A DNA stretch of 64,000 nt from [Flexibacter] sp. ATCC 35103 (GCF_001975985.1 NZ_MTQF01000003.1:259523-323522), one strand, 5' to 3'; positions 43,687-53,176 are shown, counted from the stretch's first letter. The notes: a model not told the origin generated them from the letters alone. Translations and numbers: made by a program.

Positions 43687-45966
43687 ATGCAAAACGTTAC
43701 AGAAGCAGCTGCTTACACCTTACAATTCATCAATCAAACGCAAAAATCTATCTTCCTGACTGGTAAAGCAGGAACAGGAAAAACTACGCTTTTACGCGAA
43801 ATCATTGCTACAACGCACAAAAATACGGTAGTTGTGGCGCCAACTGGAATTGCGGCGCTAAATGCCGGCGGAGTAACGATTCATTCGATGTTTCAATTGC
43901 CATTTTCAGCTTTTATTCCATCTTATGACGAAGCTTCTCAGTTTACTGAAACAGTTAAATTTGAGAATAAGGAAACCTTGCGCCGACACTTTAAAATGAA
44001 TAATGTAAAGCGTAATGTGATCAGAAATATGGAGCTTTTGATTATTGATGAAGTGAGTATGCTTCGTGCTGATTTACTGGATGCTATCGATTTTATGATG
44101 CAAACGGTGCGTAAAAATTCGCGTCCTTTTGGTGGAGTTCAGGTGCTTTTTATTGGTGATTTATTACAGCTTCCGCCGGTAATCAGAGATGAAGAATGGC
44201 GAACTTTGCGCAATTATTACAAAGGAAAATTCTTTTTTCATTCGCATGTAATTCAGCAATATCCGCCTTTATATATCGAATTATCAAAGATTTATCGTCA
44301 GTCTGATGATACTTTTATTTCGGTTTTGAACAATCTTCGAAACAATGAGATTACGCCTCAGGATATTCATGTTTTAAATCAATATGTGAAACCTGATTTT
44401 GATTTAAAAAATAATCCTGGATATATTACACTTACAACGCATAATGCTAAAGCCGATTCGATTAACGAACAGGCAATAGGCGATTTAGCCGGAAATGAAT
44501 TTGCTTATCAGCCTTTTATTGTGGGAGATTTTCCAGAGAAAATTTTTCCGGTCGAAGAAAATCTGAAACTAAAAATTGGCGCTCAGGTCATGTTTGTTAA
44601 AAATGATTTGTCTTTTGATAAGCGTTATTTCAACGGAAAAATGGGCGTTGTAAAATCACTTTCACCAGAAGAAATATTTATACATTTTCCAGAAGAGAAT
44701 AAAACCATTGAGGTTGAAAAATACGAGTGGAAAAACATTCGATACAAAGTAAACGATCTCACCAAAGAAGTCGAAGAAGAAGTTTTAGGCACATTTGCAC
44801 ATTATCCGCTTAAATTGGCGTGGGCAATAACGGTTCATAAAAGTCAGGGATTAACTTTTGAGAAAGCAGCGCTCGATGTATCGCAAGTTTTTTTGCCCGG
44901 ACAAGCATATGTTGCATTATCGCGTTTAACGTCCTTAAATGGGCTTATTTTGCTTTCTCCGCTGCAAATGAATGGTATTTCGAACGATCAGGATGTTATG
45001 GATTATGCTTTGAATAAAGCGACTGAAGAAATTCTGAAACATTCTTTGCATTTTGAAACTAAAAATTTTATTCATAACTATTTGATTAACAGTTTTAATT
45101 GGGCAGATTTAGCACAAGAATGGCGCAATCATCGTTTTAGTTATAACGAAAACGCAGTGGCTTCAGAAAAATCAAAACATGCTGCCTGGGCACATAAACG
45201 TTTAGAAATAATAGATTCGCTGGCAGATCCGGCACAAAAATTCGTTCATCAGCTTAATAAAATTTTTAATAAAGAAACGGTAGATCTCTTTTTTGTTCAG
45301 GAAAGGGTAGTGGCAGCATATGATTATTTTTTCAAGCCAATGGACAAATTGGTGACGGATCTTTTGAATAAAATGGCGGAAATTCAGAAATTTAAAAAAG
45401 TAAAAGAGTTTTATGAAGAGCTTGCTTTTTTAGATGATTTGCAAACCAAAGCTGTTTTGCGTTTAATGAAGGCCAAATTGCTAATAGAAATTGTCGTTGC
45501 TGGTGAAACCATCTGTAAAGAAAAATTGACGTCTACAGCGATTAAAAACTATAAATTAGACAAGATTGCGAAGATCCGGGAGGAATTTAATATGTCGAAT
45601 ACCGATATTTTTAAATCTGATGAGCCTGTAGTACGTTATACTGCGAGAAAACTGGATAAAAATGAACCAAAGACTGCGAAGAAAACAACAATAGAAGAAA
45701 CGCACGATTTGTGGCTGGAAAAAAATTCTATTCAGGATATTGCCAGAATTCGTAAATTAACAGTGCAAACTATCGAAATGCATTTGGTTAAACTTATCCA
45801 GGCTAAAAAAGTAGAGATTTCAGATGTTTTGCCGTACGATAAAATACTGGCGCTTCGGGAAGCTTTTCAGTTTTATCAGGAAGAATCTCTGAACGGTTTA
45901 AAAGAAAAACACGGAGATGAATTTACCTGGGATGAACTTAAAATGTTCAAGGCCAGTATAAATTGA
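43687..45966 (+). CDS. PIF1/RecD-like helicase with C-terminal helix-turn-helix domain
   Basis: 759 aa. The superfamily 1B helicase core has Walker A GKAGTGKTTL (about 26-35), VAPTGIAALNAGG, and Walker B LLIIDEVSML. It also carries motif III GDLLQLPPV and the C-terminal KSQGLTFE and YVALSRLTSLNGL motifs. Residues 440-650 are helical and unrecognised. Residues 665-720 hold a helix-turn-helix of the kind found at the end of RecQ (IQDIARIRKLTVQTIEMHL). Probably a DNA helicase for repair or fork rescue. Confidence 0.9.
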   Translation: MQNVTEAAAYTLQFINQTQKSIFLTGKAGTGKTTLLREIIATTHKNTVVVAPTGIAALNAGGVTIHSMFQLPFSAFIPSYDEASQFTETVKFENKETLRRHFKMNNVKRNVIRNMELLIIDEVSMLRADLLDAIDFMMQTVRKNSRPFGGVQVLFIGDLLQLPPVIRDEEWRTLRNYYKGKFFFHSHVIQQYPPLYIELSKIYRQSDDTFISVLNNLRNNEITPQDIHVLNQYVKPDFDLKNNPGYITLTTHNAKADSINEQAIGDLAGNEFAYQPFIVGDFPEKIFPVEENLKLKIGAQVMFVKNDLSFDKRYFNGKMGVVKSLSPEEIFIHFPEENKTIEVEKYEWKNIRYKVNDLTKEVEEEVLGTFAHYPLKLAWAITVHKSQGLTFEKAALDVSQVFLPGQAYVALSRLTSLNGLILLSPLQMNGISNDQDVMDYALNKATEEILKHSLHFETKNFIHNYLINSFNWADLAQEWRNHRFSYNENAVASEKSKHAAWAHKRLEIIDSLADPAQKFVHQLNKIFNKETVDLFFVQERVVAAYDYFFKPMDKLVTDLLNKMAEIQKFKKVKEFYEELAFLDDLQTKAVLRLMKAKLLIEIVVAGETICKEKLTSTAIKNYKLDKIAKIREEFNMSNTDIFKSDEPVVRYTARKLDKNEPKTAKKTTIEETHDLWLEKNSIQDIARIRKLTVQTIEMHLVKLIQAKKVEISDVLPYDKILALREAFQFYQEESLNGLKEKHGDEFTWDELKMFKASIN

Positions 45967-46059
45967 TTTTTGATTTTTGGCGCGAAATTTGGAATTTGTT
46001 CTGAATCCTTGTGATGAAATTTTGAGATAAACTATATAAACATTATGTAAAATAGAAAT

Positions 46060-46818
46060 ATGAAAAAGCTGATATACATAGCATTACTTGTTTTTTCTGT
46101 TCACAACGCAGTAGGACAGGATTTAAAACCAGAATATCAAAAGTTTATTAAAACGTTTATAGACAACGTAAAAAATAATAAAAAAGAGGCTGTAGCAAAT
46201 ATTATTCGGTATCCTTTAAACAGAGATTATCCCATTCCTTCTGTTAAGAACAAGGCCGATTTTATAAAGAGATATGATCAGATTTTTGATGCCGATTTAA
46301 AAAATGAAATCATTAAATCTAATCCTGCAAAAGATTGGTCACAAGTGGGCTGGCGCGGAATAATGCTAAATCAGGGCAGTATTTGGATCGATGAAGATGG
46401 TCGTTTGATTACTATAAATCATCAATCAAAATATGAGGAAGATTTAAAAAATAAACTGATTAAAAGCGACAAAGCGAAGGTACATTCGTCTATTGCGAAA
46501 TTTAAAGAACCGGTTTATATTCTGGAAACTTCAAAATTCAGAATTAGAATTGATGATTTAGGGAATAATAATTATCGATATGCTTCGTGGTCAATCAAAC
46601 AAAAAATGACTGAAAAGCCTGATTTAATTATCACTAACGGAAAATGGATTCAGGATGGAAGCGGAGGAAATCATCATATAGAATTTAAAAAAGGAAACTA
46701 TGTGTATGATTGTGATATCATAGTTTTGGGCGAAAAAGATTCACCTCCCGCCAGATTAATTATTACTCAGGGCGATAAAGAAATTCTTAATCAGGATGCG
46801 ATAATTGTTCCACGATAA
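46060..46818 (+). CDS. Secreted hypothetical protein, 252 aa
   Basis: A signal peptide covers about 1-19 (HNAVGQ cleavage region). The mature protein starts with a helical segment (KPEYQKFIKTFIDNVKNNKK) containing NIIRYPLNRDYPIPSVKNKADFI, reminiscent of domains in small secreted Bacteroidota proteins, and ends beta-rich. No function is recognised. Ends in a terminator shared with the convergent coiled-coil gene. Confidence 0.65.
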   Translation: MKKLIYIALLVFSVHNAVGQDLKPEYQKFIKTFIDNVKNNKKEAVANIIRYPLNRDYPIPSVKNKADFIKRYDQIFDADLKNEIIKSNPAKDWSQVGWRGIMLNQGSIWIDEDGRLITINHQSKYEEDLKNKLIKSDKAKVHSSIAKFKEPVYILETSKFRIRIDDLGNNNYRYASWSIKQKMTEKPDLIITNGKWIQDGSGGNHHIEFKKGNYVYDCDIIVLGEKDSPPARLIITQGDKEILNQDAIIVPR

Positions 46819-46820
46819 AC

Positions 46821-46856
46821 AAAAAAGCCTATTTGCAGACACAAATAGGCTTTTTT
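46821..46856. terminator. Bidirectional terminator
   Basis: The stem aaaaaagcctatttg / caaataggctttttt lies between two convergent genes and has A and T runs on both sides. Confidence 0.9.
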
Positions 46857-46860
46857 AGTT

Positions 46861-47307
46861 TTAATTTTCAGCTTTTACTTTATCCAGTTTTTTTTGCTGT
46901 TCCATCTTTTTTAGTTTCAGTTTTTGAATTTCAAGATCTTGCTCTTTTAATTTAATCTGTTGTTTTTGAAGATCTTCCTGAGAAATCGAACTGGAGTTTA
47001 TCTTTGATTCCAGCTTTTGCTTATTTGATTCTAGTTTATCGATTTTCTTGTTGGTAGCTGCAATATCATTTTCAGAATTTTTGAGATCCTTTTGATGCTT
47101 GTCGAGCTTTTTTTGCTCTTTTTTTAAAGTCGATTGCTCGTCGCTTAGCTTTTTTCGGTAATCATTTGTTGCCTTTTGTGCTTCTTTATCAGCTTTTTTC
47201 TGTGCGATTTCCTGAGCTTTTTCAGTAGTTGATATTGTCTGTGCAATAAAAACATTTGAATTTAGAATAAGTACCGCTACAAGAAATAATTTTAGGGTGT
47301 ATTTCAT
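46861..47307 (-). CDS. Secreted coiled-coil protein, 148 aa
   Basis: Start chosen at 47307: the -7 box (47332-47339) lies inside the longer frame from 47397, and MKYTLKLFLVAVLILNSNVF is a proper signal peptide. After cleavage the protein is almost one continuous charged coiled coil (Lys, Glu, Gln and Asp rich), likely periplasmic. No catalytic features; function unknown. Confidence 0.7.
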   Translation of the reverse strand: MKYTLKLFLVAVLILNSNVFIAQTISTTEKAQEIAQKKADKEAQKATNDYRKKLSDEQSTLKKEQKKLDKHQKDLKNSENDIAATNKKIDKLESNKQKLESKINSSSISQEDLQKQQIKLKEQDLEIQKLKLKKMEQQKKLDKVKAEN

Positions 47308-47331
47308 TTTTTGTTCTTTAAAAGTGTGGAA

Positions 47332-47339
47332 CAAAAATA
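47332..47339 (-). promoter_or_regulatory. -7 promoter box of the coiled-coil gene
   Basis: Minus-strand TATTTTTG matches TANNTTTG, 24 bases before the ATG at 47307. It rules out the start at 47397. Confidence 0.5.
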
Positions 47340-47398
47340 GATTTACGACTATAGAAACGAGGACAGATAAGGTTTTTTTAAAGACAAAATAAGACAAA

Positions 47399-47429
47399 AA
47401 AAATCCTAATCGTTAAGGATTAGGATTTT
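47399..47429 (-). terminator. Terminator of the SPOR gene
   Basis: On the minus strand aaaatcctaatcc / cgattaggatttt is followed by a T run. Confidence 0.8.
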
Positions 47430-47433
47430 GATA

Positions 47434-48396
47434 TTATAGTGATTCAATTAGAATCCAGGCATCTGGATTTTCACCTTTCTGAATTTCTTTTTGTGCTTTT
47501 TCGGCTTCAGCCATTGTAGCATAACTTCCGTATAAAACAGGGAATAAACCATGTTTGTTTTCGCCTAGCATTCTTGCTTTAAAACCATCTTTAATCAATT
47601 GGTTATAGGCTTTTCTTGCATTTTGCTCACTTCTGAATGCGCCTGCCATAATATGATAAGGCATCGCTTTTTCTTCAGCAGCTTCTACTTTTGCTGAATC
47701 TACAGAAAGTGTTACAGCTGGTAATGGATTTTGAATCAAAAATGTAGCTTCCTGAATCTTGTTTTGTACTTTTTTCTGAACAGCACTTTCAACAATAAGT
47801 GTTTTGGTAGCTATTTGATTTTGATATAATGGATATCCTATACTTCCTGTAATTCCTAATCCTAAAACAAAAATTGCAGCATATTTCAAGAATGAATTCG
47901 AAGATCTTCCTTCTTCTTCAAATAAGGCAATAGGCTCTCTTTCTTCAATTTCCCTGATTTTTTTCTCAAAATTTTCTTTTTTCACAATTGGTGAAACAAA
48001 CGGACTTAATCCAAAAGAACTTGTTAGGAAATTGGTTTGATCATTTGGTGTGAAGATGATATTTTTCTCAGAATTTAAACGAATTTCACCAATATTTTTT
48101 AGGCTTATTGTGCCATTTTCATCTAAGGTTTTTTTCCAGCTCTGAACTTCAAAAGCAATGGCACTTACAGCAAAACCGTAAGATGTTTTTTCTCCGTTTG
48201 CGATATGATTTGCCAATAGCCCGTCATTGTTTTTCAAATGGCTATTAAAAGAAATCATTTTCTTGGGTGGAAAAAACGAATTTGTGCTTTCATTAAGCTG
48301 AGCCGAGTGAATTTCGGTTAAAAATGCTCCAAACCCTGGAACCGTTACACACTGATAACGATACAATAACTGTGCTATGTAAGTTTCGATTTTCAT
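47434..48396 (-). CDS. SPOR domain protein with N-terminal HU-like (CCDC81-type) domain
   Basis: 320 aa from the ATG at 48396; the -7 box at 48402-48409 excludes the start at 48414. The N-terminus MKIETYIAQLLYRYQCVTVPGFGAFL is the CCDC81-like prokaryotic HU domain pattern. A membrane helix follows at about 170-190. The C-terminal SPOR domain (about 245-318, YHIMAGAFRSEQNARKAYNQL) binds denuded peptidoglycan at division sites. The mRNA is probably leaderless (see promoter). A cell-division or envelope role is inference from SPOR. Confidence 0.88.
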   Translation of the reverse strand: MKIETYIAQLLYRYQCVTVPGFGAFLTEIHSAQLNESTNSFFPPKKMISFNSHLKNNDGLLANHIANGEKTSYGFAVSAIAFEVQSWKKTLDENGTISLKNIGEIRLNSEKNIIFTPNDQTNFLTSSFGLSPFVSPIVKKENFEKKIREIEEREPIALFEEEGRSSNSFLKYAAIFVLGLGITGSIGYPLYQNQIATKTLIVESAVQKKVQNKIQEATFLIQNPLPAVTLSVDSAKVEAAEEKAMPYHIMAGAFRSEQNARKAYNQLIKDGFKARMLGENKHGLFPVLYGSYATMAEAEKAQKEIQKGENPDAWILIESL

Positions 48397-48401
48397 AGTA
48401 A

Positions 48402-48430
48402 CAAAGTTATGCAACGAATATAGTTATCAA
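48402..48430 (-). promoter_or_regulatory. Promoter of the SPOR gene (TTG-N18-TAACTTTG)
   Basis: On the minus strand, -33 TTG at 48430-48428 and -7 box TAACTTTG at 48409-48402 are 18 bases apart. The ATG follows five bases after the box, so the transcript should begin at or next to the start codon. Confidence 0.65.
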
Positions 48431-48720
48431 AATTTTATTCACAATTTTTATTAACAATTCGAATATTTTTACAGTTAATTAATTTTCAATTAGTTATGAT
48501 AATTAATCTTTTTTCTGATTCTGGATATAATATTTAAATTTATTATTTTTGGAAGAATTTACTTTGAATTATGGGTGTTTATTTTTTGTTATTTTGAAAT
48601 ATGATTTGATAAATCTTCTTGTTCAAAGTATTTTTATTAGTAATTAATTTCTAAACTTTAGAACACATAACTTTAAGTAAATGATTCCTTTTTTAGATTT
48701 TTAAACAACTCTCTTAAATA
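48431..48720. other. Intergenic region between the SPOR gene and the two-component cluster
   Basis: Part of a 397-base gene-free gap, AT-rich and without open frames. Apart from the promoter at its left edge and the inverted repeat at its right edge I see nothing in it. Confidence 0.4.
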
Positions 48721-48736
48721 TACCCATTTGTAGGTA
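48721..48736. promoter_or_regulatory. Inverted repeat taccCATTTGTAggta, upstream copy
   Basis: A short inverted repeat with spacer catttgta, followed by seven T. It sits 23 bases ahead of the -7 box (48759-48766) of the gene at 48794. The same cccatttgtagg is found at 51650-51667 ahead of the gene on the other side of the two-component system. It is a candidate operator of that system. Confidence 0.5.
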
Positions 48737-48758
48737 TTTTTTTCCTTTAATAAATGCA

Positions 48759-48766
48759 TAGATTTG
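48759..48766 (+). promoter_or_regulatory. -7 promoter box of the two-component cluster
   Basis: TAGATTTG matches TANNTTTG, 27 bases before the ATG at 48794. It overlaps the longer start at 48764, which is therefore unlikely. No TTG at -33, consistent with an activator-dependent promoter. Confidence 0.5.
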
Positions 48767-48793
48767 ATTATTATTAACTTAAAAACTAAAATT

Positions 48794-49198
48794 ATGGAAA
48801 ATTATGATGTTGATGGTACTATTTTGAAAGGTAAAAAAGCAGTTATAGCTGTAGTGATACCACCGCTTTCTGGAAATAATTTTTATGGTATTTATGATAT
48901 CTATAATATTTCAGATGAGAAAGAAAACAAAATTGTAATTCATTTTAAGGACCTTTTTGGAAAACCTTTAGTAGCGAATGATTTTTTTGAATCATTTGTT
49001 ATTGATTTAAGTGATAAGAAATTTTTATCAATTGACTTTTCTAGGCCAATAAAGGTTGCTTTTCATCATGAAAATGGAGAATTAAAGAGACCCATTGAAG
49101 ATGTATACAGAAGGGTTTTTGATTTTAAAAAAGAGAAAGGGAAAGATATTCCAGATACAACTGGCAGAGGAACAATCCGTGAAGGTGCGAAAAAATAA
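48794..49198 (+). CDS. Hypothetical protein, 134 aa
   Basis: Start MENYDVDGTILKGKKAVIAVV. Soluble, beta-rich looking protein with no signal peptide and no domain I recognise. It is the first gene of the cluster and its end overlaps the GTG start of the histidine kinase by 14 bases, so the two are coupled. It could be an accessory or target of that kinase, but that is only context. Confidence 0.65.
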   Translation: MENYDVDGTILKGKKAVIAVVIPPLSGNNFYGIYDIYNISDEKENKIVIHFKDLFGKPLVANDFFESFVIDLSDKKFLSIDFSRPIKVAFHHENGELKRPIEDVYRRVFDFKKEKGKDIPDTTGRGTIREGAKK

Positions 49199-50981
49199 AC
49201 GACATACAACTTTTTACTTTATGCTCACTTTACTTGGTATGGTGAGCATTTGTGTGGGACAAAATAAAGTTTTGAGTTCTATCGAAAATTCTATTGCAGA
49301 AGGCAAATCAAAAGAAGCATTAAAGCAACTTTCTTTACTAAGTACAACTGCTTTTTCACCAGAAGATTTAGGGTATTATTATTTTCTTACAGCAAAAAGT
49401 TATAGTAAAGAAAACAATGATGTAAAGGCAATTGAAAATTATTTAATTGCTAAAAAACAATATTTAAAAGCTAATGTTGTAGAAAAAGCAATGGAAATTA
49501 ACCTTAATATTGCTTCATTATTAGTTAGTTATAAAGACAATACGCAAAAGCACCAATTCTATCTCAAAGAATATATGGATTATGCTTTTTCAACTAAAGA
49601 TAATGCTAAAATTCTTAAAGGATATGTTCAATTAGCCTCTTTAAAAATCAATAGCAAAGAAGCCAAAGAAAGTCTGTATTATTTTAGAAAAGCAATAGTT
49701 TTAAACCACAAAGTAAAGGATAAAAAGCTTGAAAGTAAGATATATAATAATCTTGCGGTACTTTTTAGCGATGTTTTATATAAACCAGATTCCAGTTTGT
49801 ATTATCTCCGGAAAGATAACTTGCTTTTGCACCAGGAAAAAACACTAAATCCCAATTACATCTGTTATAATTTGATGAATCAGGCTTCTAATTATTCGCA
49901 GCTTCATCAGTACGAAAAAGCGATTGATTTATTACTTCAGGCAGATAAAATAAAACTCATCGAATACAACAAAGTCAATAAAGAAAACATCAATAATTTT
50001 CTTTATTTAAATTACAAGGATGCTCAAAACCTTAATAAGGCTTTGTATCACTTAGAAATTTCAAATAAATATCATGATTCGTTAAATACAGAACAGCAAA
50101 ATATTGCCATTAATAATTTTGATACCAAATATAAAACCAAGGAAAAAGAACTTGAGAACCTGGAGTTAAAAACAAACATCAAAAAAAACAAGGTTGTTTT
50201 GTATTTGATGATAAGTGTTTTGATTATTGTTTTGGTAATCAGTATTCTAGTCTACAAGAATATTGCAAAAAAGAAAAAAATTGCGGAACAGGAAAAACTT
50301 ATTGAGATACAAAAAACAGAAAAAATACTCAAAGATCAGGAACTTAACGATATTGATCTAATGCTTGAAAGCCAGGAAAAAGAACGACAAAATATCGCCA
50401 ACGAATTGCATGATAATTTGGGTAGTATGCTGGCAACGCTAAAATTAAATTTCCAAAATCTAAAGCGTCACAACGAAATAGCTAATCAACAAGAAAATCA
50501 ACTTTATGATAAAACCGATGCTTTACTTGAAGAGGCGTATCAAAAGGTACGGAATATTGCACATCTTAAAAATTTAGGCATTATTGGCAGCGAAGGATTG
50601 CTGGTTGCTGTTAATAAAATGGCCGAGAAAATGAGTGTTTTAGAGCATTTAACCATAAATGTTATTCCGTTTGAGCTTACAGAAAGATTAGAAAACACGA
50701 TAGAAGTTGCTTTATTTCGGATGATTCAGGAACTGTGCACAAACATTATAAAACATTCTGAAGCAACCGAAGTCAATATTTACTTAACCCAGGGCACATC
50801 AAAGGAAATTAATATTATTATTGAAGATAACGGAAAAGGATTTGATCCTAAAATGGTGGTAAGCAAATCCGGAATTGGGCTCAAAAATATGGAGAAAAAA
50901 GTAGAACAAATGGGCGGAACATTTACCATAGATTCAATTTTGACCAAAGGAACTACCATCATTATAGATTTGCCATTATGA
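49185..50981 (+). CDS. TPR sensor histidine kinase (NarX/LiaS-type HisKA_3)
   Basis: 598 aa using the GTG at 49185; an ATG at 49221 would cut into the signal peptide. An N-terminal signal sequence (about 1-26), then tetratricopeptide repeats in the periplasm (about 35-325). A membrane helix lies at about 336-357. The dimerisation/phosphoacceptor helix has ERQNIANELHDNLGSML (His409), and an ATPase domain follows with LCTNIIKHSEATE (N box), IIEDNGKGFDP and SGIGLKNMEKKVE. The TPR part probably senses a protein or peptide. The end overlaps the response regulator start by four bases. Confidence 0.92.
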   Translation: MRKNKRHTTFYFMLTLLGMVSICVGQNKVLSSIENSIAEGKSKEALKQLSLLSTTAFSPEDLGYYYFLTAKSYSKENNDVKAIENYLIAKKQYLKANVVEKAMEINLNIASLLVSYKDNTQKHQFYLKEYMDYAFSTKDNAKILKGYVQLASLKINSKEAKESLYYFRKAIVLNHKVKDKKLESKIYNNLAVLFSDVLYKPDSSLYYLRKDNLLLHQEKTLNPNYICYNLMNQASNYSQLHQYEKAIDLLLQADKIKLIEYNKVNKENINNFLYLNYKDAQNLNKALYHLEISNKYHDSLNTEQQNIAINNFDTKYKTKEKELENLELKTNIKKNKVVLYLMISVLIIVLVISILVYKNIAKKKKIAEQEKLIEIQKTEKILKDQELNDIDLMLESQEKERQNIANELHDNLGSMLATLKLNFQNLKRHNEIANQQENQLYDKTDALLEEAYQKVRNIAHLKNLGIIGSEGLLVAVNKMAEKMSVLEHLTINVIPFELTERLENTIEVALFRMIQELCTNIIKHSEATEVNIYLTQGTSKEINIIIEDNGKGFDPKMVVSKSGIGLKNMEKKVEQMGGTFTIDSILTKGTTIIIDLPL

Positions 50982-51589
50982 TAACGATAATCATTGCCGA
51001 AGATCATCAGTCGCTTATAGACGGTATCAAACTTTCTTTAGAATTTGAAGATGATATTGCCGTTGTAGGTGAAGCCAACGACGGAGAAGAGCTGATACAA
51101 CTGGTTCGTAAAAAAAGGCCACAAATTGTTATTACAGATATCCGAATGCCAAAATGTGACGGAATTTGTGCCACTAAAATTATTAAGAGCGAATTTCCAG
51201 AAATCAAGATCATTGCTTTTAGCATGTTTGATCAGGCAGAAGCTATCCAGCAAATGAAACAAGCGGGAGCATCAGGCTATATTATGAAAAATTCCCCGCT
51301 CAGGAAATTAATTGAAGCAATTAGAGCCGTTATAAGCAACGAAACTTTTTTTGACGACGCAATTATCGTCAAAGACGAAATAACTAAGGAAAATATCCTT
51401 TTAAGCAATCGGGAGAAGGCAATCCTGAGACTTATTGGCGAAGGAAAAACATCTAACGAAATTGCCGACGTACTTTTTATAAGCAAAAGCACTGTAGATA
51501 CGCATCGTAAAAATATCCTCAAAAAAATGAATCTCTACGGCAAAACCGACTTAATACGTTTTGCAGTAGAACGCAAGTATGATTTTTAA
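50978..51589 (+). CDS. NarL/FixJ-type response regulator
   Basis: 203 aa. The receiver domain has phosphoacceptor Asp54 in VITDIRMPKCDG and the acidic pair E8/D9. The C-terminal LuxR-type helix-turn-helix (about 140-200) reads LSNREKAILRLIGEGKTSNE. Start overlaps the kinase stop (ATGA), so they form a cognate pair. The duplicated inverted repeat at 48721 and 51650 is a candidate binding site. Confidence 0.95.
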   Translation: MITIIIAEDHQSLIDGIKLSLEFEDDIAVVGEANDGEELIQLVRKKRPQIVITDIRMPKCDGICATKIIKSEFPEIKIIAFSMFDQAEAIQQMKQAGASGYIMKNSPLRKLIEAIRAVISNETFFDDAIIVKDEITKENILLSNREKAILRLIGEGKTSNEIADVLFISKSTVDTHRKNILKKMNLYGKTDLIRFAVERKYDF

Positions 51590-51649
51590 CTTCATCATAC
51601 TTTGACCAAAGTAGTTTTAAATTAATCAAAATAGTTTTTAAACCAAAAA

Positions 51650-51667
51650 ATCCCCATTTGTAGGGAT
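51650..51667. promoter_or_regulatory. Inverted repeat atcccCATTTGTAgggat, downstream copy
   Basis: Shares the 12 bases cccatttgtagg with the element at 48721-48736 and is likewise followed by seven T. It lies 95 bases ahead of the gene at 51762. A degenerate -7 box (TAATTTCG) is at 51682-51689. It could also act as a weak terminator for the response regulator gene. Confidence 0.5.
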
Positions 51668-51761
51668 TTTTTTATGCGCTGTAATTTCGAATTTTGGTTT
51701 AATAATCAACCAGTTAGCCGAAAATGGGAATTAGAGTAGGCAAACCAAAAATATAGAAATT

Positions 51762-52994
51762 ATGAAAACAAAAATTACATTAATTCTGATATTAATTTGT
51801 GCCTATTCACTAAACGCACAAACTGTAGGAACACTTATTGTTGGAGCAAAAACGCTTGACAACACCGTTAATGGTGCCATTGAAAAAGCAGATAATGTTT
51901 TATCTGACCAACAAAGAACAGTTTATATTAATTTATTAAACTACACATCATATTTAAATGGCGTAATTAAATCCCTTGGAGATGATTTGGATAGAAATTT
52001 GACGCAAAAGGAGCTAGCAATACTTAATGATGTCAATACAATAAATGAAAAACTTGAGGGCTCAATAGGGGATTTAATTAATGGACTTGAGGATGGGACA
52101 ACAATTATTGAAAATGCATCAACTAGAATTATTGGTTCTGACAAGTATCCTAGTCCAACATTTTTTAAAATACCAATGCTTACAGCCTCCCAAAATAAAA
52201 ATATTGTAATTGATGTAAAAGGAGTACGACTTAATAATAGTCAAAATTATATAGTTTTTGCAGGAAAAAAGATTCCTGTAACCTCAATAAGTAGCGATAA
52301 GTTGATTTCATTTACAGTGCCATTAACTGAAGATGATTTATTTTCTCCTGATTCAACAAACATTTTTAAATTATTCTTGTTTGAGAAAAGGTTTATAGGT
52401 AAAGATAAAGTGCATAAATATAGTCCTCGATTTATTGTTGTTCCAAAAAACTTAGCAACAGTGAAAGCCTTTTACAAAGTTCATTATGAAGTTAAGGAAG
52501 AAAGTAATGGACAGACAGATATAGTTCACGCAACATCAGGTAGTAACAAAACAAAAGATGTTGTAAAGCAATTTAATGTTCACAATTCTTCTGCTGAAGG
52601 ATGGAAAATAGACAAAACTTCAATTAAATGTTGGAAAGAAAGTGGAAGTGGAGATAAACATGGCTATGCTGGACCTTATCAAAATTCAATGACAGATGTT
52701 TCATTTGTTGCTAAAGCTTTTGCTAAAGATGGCAAAGCAACTTGTCGTTGTAATTGGAATGAATATAGAATGGTATCTAAGTATTCTATTGAAACATCGG
52801 AAGTAAAAATTCATTTTAATCAGCAAGAAGTAATCTCTCTTCCGGATAATATGGTTAGTTTAGTTAGAACTGAAGCTCAGTATTATGATGGTTCAATTTT
52901 TAAATCAGCAAGTCCTTATTTTAAAAACAATCATATTGAATTTAATTTTAGACAATTAGAAAAACTTTTTGAAGTGAAATTTACAGCAAACTGA
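51762..52994 (+). CDS. Secreted hypothetical protein, 410 aa
   Basis: A signal peptide covers about 1-19 (SLNAQ). The first 100 residues of the mature protein are helical (GAKTLDNTVNGAIEKADNVL). The middle is beta-rich, and residues 270-350 contain a Trp/Cys/Gly-rich stretch (WKIDKTSIKCWKESGSGD, then CRCNW). No type IX sorting domain at the end. No family recognised. Position behind the two-component pair and the shared inverted repeat suggest it is controlled by that system. Confidence 0.65.
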   Translation: MKTKITLILILICAYSLNAQTVGTLIVGAKTLDNTVNGAIEKADNVLSDQQRTVYINLLNYTSYLNGVIKSLGDDLDRNLTQKELAILNDVNTINEKLEGSIGDLINGLEDGTTIIENASTRIIGSDKYPSPTFFKIPMLTASQNKNIVIDVKGVRLNNSQNYIVFAGKKIPVTSISSDKLISFTVPLTEDDLFSPDSTNIFKLFLFEKRFIGKDKVHKYSPRFIVVPKNLATVKAFYKVHYEVKEESNGQTDIVHATSGSNKTKDVVKQFNVHNSSAEGWKIDKTSIKCWKESGSGDKHGYAGPYQNSMTDVSFVAKAFAKDGKATCRCNWNEYRMVSKYSIETSEVKIHFNQQEVISLPDNMVSLVRTEAQYYDGSIFKSASPYFKNNHIEFNFRQLEKLFEVKFTAN

Positions 52995-53036
52995 ATTCAG
53001 TAGTATTTAAATAATTAGGATTAGTAATTAAAATAT

Positions 53037-53073
53037 TAAAACGGCTATAAAGAATTTTTATAGCCGTTTTTTT
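53037..53073 (+). terminator. Terminator after the secreted protein gene
   Basis: The hairpin aaaacggctataa / ttatagccgtttt is followed by a T run. Confidence 0.85.
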
Positions 53074-53095
53074 GAGAGAATTTACGTATATTTTA

Positions 53096-53103
53096 TATCT
53101 TTG
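53096..53103 (+). promoter_or_regulatory. -7 promoter box of dprA
   Basis: TATCTTTG matches TANNTTTG, 73 bases before the dprA ATG. A TTG at 53072-53074 is 21 bases upstream, a little far. Confidence 0.45.
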
Positions 53104-53176
53104 CTGATCCTAAAATAAATTCTCAGATTTGTTTTAGAAATCTATTTTTCGCCGCCATTTAACTCTATTTCAATTC

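Noticed and set aside
46801..46820. A thirteenth parS site (tgttccacgataaac)
   Set aside because: The central CACGTG is broken to CACGAT, and the bases encode the end of a gene.
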